A DNA stretch of 64,000 nucleotides from Closterium sp. Naga37s-1. Taxonomy: Eukaryota; Streptophyta; Zygnematophyceae; Desmidiales; Closteriaceae. The notes under the pieces are model-generated. The model was not told where the DNA came from. It did no database searches and saw only the letters and a program-made list of their open reading frames with translations. Shown piece by piece: positions 62,588 to 64,000 of this stretch. The DNA lies in the NCBI GenBank assembly GCA_947471745.1, contig CANJKZ010000092.1:2294001-2358000 (forward strand), written 5' to 3'. The translations under genes and the position numbers were made by a program. Numbering within the stretch: the stretch's first letter is position 1; the number at the start of each line of letters is the position of its first letter.

Positions 62588-63437
62588 GTTCCTCCCCCGG
62601 CAGCAGCGTCACTTCTATGGGCGTTCGGGTGCACGGCATCCACTTTGGTTCCCCTCCCTCTGGAGTCATCACCAGCATCCCCTTTTTCACATGCCTCTCT
62701 GGTGCCACCAACCCCAACCGCTCAGCCATCCCTTTTCCCAGCATCACACTCTGTGCTCCCGTGTCTATGATTGCAGTCTTCACCTTCTCCCCCTCCACTT
62801 CCATTGCTCCCCTTTCCAACAGCAGCACTGAGGTCTGGCACGCCAGCCTTTCTTGGGGATGACGTGCGGGGGCTCGTTCCTGGGCCGGCTCGGCTGGCTT
62901 CTCTCCCTTCGCTTGCTCCTTCCTTCCCTGCTCCCGCCTGCCATCCTTCCCTCCGCTTCTCAGCCCCATTTCTTCTCTTCCTCTCCATGCCATGATTGCA
63001 CACTGCACATCTTGCTCCACCTCCTCCTCCTCTTCATCTCTGGCATACATCCCTGCCTCGGCCTCCCCTCTAAGCCCTGTTGCCCTCAGCTGTGCCTGCA
63101 GCCTGTTGATCTGCCGCTGCAGCTCCTCTGGGTGCCTCCTAGGCCCTCCCTCCCTCTGATAGCAGTCCTTTGCCTTGTGTCCTCGCTTCTTGCAGATCTC
63201 ACACCTTGCTGCATCTGGGCATTCCCGCTTCCTGTGCCCCGGCTTCCCACAACCATCACAGTTTTTGCAGTCCCTGCGCAGATGCCCTGGCTGCCCACAC
63301 TTATGACAGGTCCTGGTGTTAATTCCTATCTCCCCTCGCCCATCTACTCCCCCTCCCCCCTCTGGTATCATTGCCGCTGCCCACGTTGGCCTCCTGCTTC
63401 TCTCTGTCGGCCTGGGCAGGTAGGCCTCGTACTTCCT
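62538..63437 (-). CDS. gypsy nucleocapsid zinc knuckles and aspartic protease
   Basis: The frame opens after a TAG (63438-63440). The first ATG is at 63371, but the frame upstream (AYLPRPTERSRR...) reads as continuing Gag. Three successive C-x2-C-x4-H-x4-C knuckles follow: CHKCGQPGHLRRDC, CDGCGKPGHRKREC and CEICKKRGHKAKDC. A Gln/Arg-rich coiled segment (LQRQINRLQAQLRATG) and a basic, Glu-rich linker lead to the retropepsin motif TAIIDTGAQSVMLG, with the catalytic Asp in DTGA, then AERLGLV. The frame ends at 62538 before the protease is complete. Its remaining part (FDVLVGTELV) is in the +1 frame overlapping by 50 bp, so protease is split by a one-base insertion or a +1 frameshift between about 62540 and 62590. 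Confidence 0.92.
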   Translation of the reverse strand, partial: RKYEAYLPRPTERSRRPTWAAAMIPEGGGGVDGRGEIGINTRTCHKCGQPGHLRRDCKNCDGCGKPGHRKRECPDAARCEICKKRGHKAKDCYQREGGPRRHPEELQRQINRLQAQLRATGLRGEAEAGMYARDEEEEEVEQDVQCAIMAWRGREEMGLRSGGKDGRREQGRKEQAKGEKPAEPAQERAPARHPQERLACQTSVLLLERGAMEVEGEKVKTAIIDTGAQSVMLGKGMAERLGLVAPERHVKKGMLVMTPEGGEPKWMPCTRTPIEVTLLPGEEHETKIRMVWDFRIGGL

Positions 63438-63448
63438 CTATGCGAGCT

Positions 63449-64000
63449 CTACTCTCTCTGCCAAATCAAACACGATTCTAGGCTTGCCTCCGCGCCCAGC
63501 ACATACATTCTCATCCTCAGCCCCCCCTCCAGAGCCTCGTCTAGGCCTCCTAGGAACTTGCTGATGAGAAGGCTGTTGTCCGTACATTTCACGTCTTCCG
63601 CCACGTTAATCAGACTGTTGTAGTAGGTCAGCAGTGACTCCGCACGGCCCCTCCTAAAGTCCTGGAATTCCCTTATGCGCTCTGCCGTGTGCCCTGGGAA
63701 TTGCTGCTGCAGTCGCTCCAGAAATGCCTCAGTGGGGTCTTCTCCGTACCTCCCTGCCCTCCTGAGCAGTTCCTCCATCCTCATGCGGTATAGCGTCTCG
63801 GCCTCTCCCTCCAATGTGTTTGGCAAGCTTAAGAAAAAGTCCACCGGGTCTATATTGTGCCTGTCGCAGCGGTACCGCACATTCCCCACCTGCATCAGGT
63901 AATTCTTAAGGGTAGGTCCCACGCGCTGATCTCTCGAGAACCTGACGGGCACTTCTACTCGCTGGGTACTGGCAGCACCCCCTCGCCCCTCTCCCCATGC
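63449..64000 (-). CDS. gypsy Gag (capsid region), partial at window edge
   Basis: The frame is open to the window end, so the N-terminus is missing; a GTG at 63952 is not a supported start. The sequence has the retrotransposon Gag pattern: VDFFLSLPNTLEGEAETLYRM, FLERLQQQFPG, IREFQDFRRGRAESLLTYYN and ISKFLGGLDEALEGGLRMRM. After RMYVLG near 63495 the Gag-like reading continues in the -1 frame (GRGGKPRIVFDLAERVELA) to a TAG at 63438-63440, and then into the knuckle frame. The last 15 residues of the ORF as written are therefore out-of-frame. A one-base deletion in a G run or a -1 frameshift would explain this. Confidence 0.85.
   Translation of the reverse strand, partial: AWGEGRGGAASTQRVEVPVRFSRDQRVGPTLKNYLMQVGNVRYRCDRHNIDPVDFFLSLPNTLEGEAETLYRMRMEELLRRAGRYGEDPTEAFLERLQQQFPGHTAERIREFQDFRRGRAESLLTYYNSLINVAEDVKCTDNSLLISKFLGGLDEALEGGLRMRMYVLGAEASLESCLIWQRE

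Larger units (their letters stand above)
57730..64000 (-). mobile_element. Ty3/gypsy LTR retrotransposon encoding a DNA methyltransferase (5' part beyond window)
   Basis: Read right to left it encodes Gag, three CCHC knuckles, aspartic protease, a C5-cytosine methyltransferase domain, reverse transcriptase, RNase H and a DDE integrase, then a 3' LTR. Reverse transcriptase before integrase is the gypsy order. The left end interrupts a satellite unit at 57729/57730, so it inserted into the array; the 5' LTR and the right junction are outside the window. Gag and protease are offset by one frame relative to each other and to the rest (-1 near 63495, +1 near 62560). Three in-frame TAG codons (63438-63440, 61190-61192, 59444-59446) break the polyprotein. 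Otherwise the roughly 1,900-codon coding region is open and its motifs are intact, so the copy is recently active or slightly decayed. I see no chromodomain after integrase. Confidence 0.93.

Noticed and set aside
58217-63623. Plus-strand ORFs over the gypsy element (for example 58722-59606)
   Set aside because: They are antisense to RT, integrase, DNMT and Gag, which have clear catalytic motifs on the minus strand.

Overview
The window looks like repeat-rich nuclear DNA of a eukaryote. Nothing in it resembles a bacterial gene layout and I see no single-copy host gene. It holds a very long 37-bp satellite array, an inversion of that array, and two LTR retrotransposons lying in or against it, both on the minus strand. 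One is a Ty1/copia element and the other a Ty3/gypsy element. The gypsy element carries a C5-cytosine DNA methyltransferase (DNMT) domain inside its pol region. To my knowledge such capture has been reported for retrotransposons of charophyte green algae and dinoflagellates, so a streptophyte alga (for example a Chara- or Klebsormidium-like genome) is a reasonable guess. That assignment is inference, not something the sequence proves.

Layout. (1) 1-50040: about 1,350 units of a 37-bp tandem repeat in one orientation. They are organised in nested higher-order repeats (18, 20, 28, about 37 and about 123 units) and in block types that recur in a similar order. (2) About 50041: the array flips orientation through an imperfect inverted repeat with arms of about 300 bp or more. 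(3) 50041-50475: a short inverted array. (4) 50476-54740: a decayed copia element, read right to left: a 975-bp 5' LTR (53766-54740), leader, gag with zinc knuckle, protease, broken integrase, and a linker cut off at the satellite boundary. Reverse transcriptase, RNase H and the 3' LTR are missing. (5) 54741-57729: a more diverged stretch of the same satellite in inverted orientation. (6) 57730-64000: a gypsy element, read right to left: gag (running off the window), three zinc knuckles, protease, DNMT, reverse transcriptase, RNase H, integrase and a 563-bp 3' LTR inserted in the satellite.

How the parts fit. The gypsy reading frame is nearly complete. It is interrupted by one apparent -1 break in gag, one +1 break inside protease, and three in-frame stops that are all TAG. 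The copia element also has two in-frame TAG stops and two frame breaks. The DNMT domain (about 62245-61320) is uninterrupted and keeps the catalytic Cys and most motifs, but has Glu-Cys where the family has Pro-Cys. The most interesting system here is therefore a retrotransposon able, in principle, to methylate its own DNA or its surroundings, sitting in a satellite whose main variable site is its CpG.
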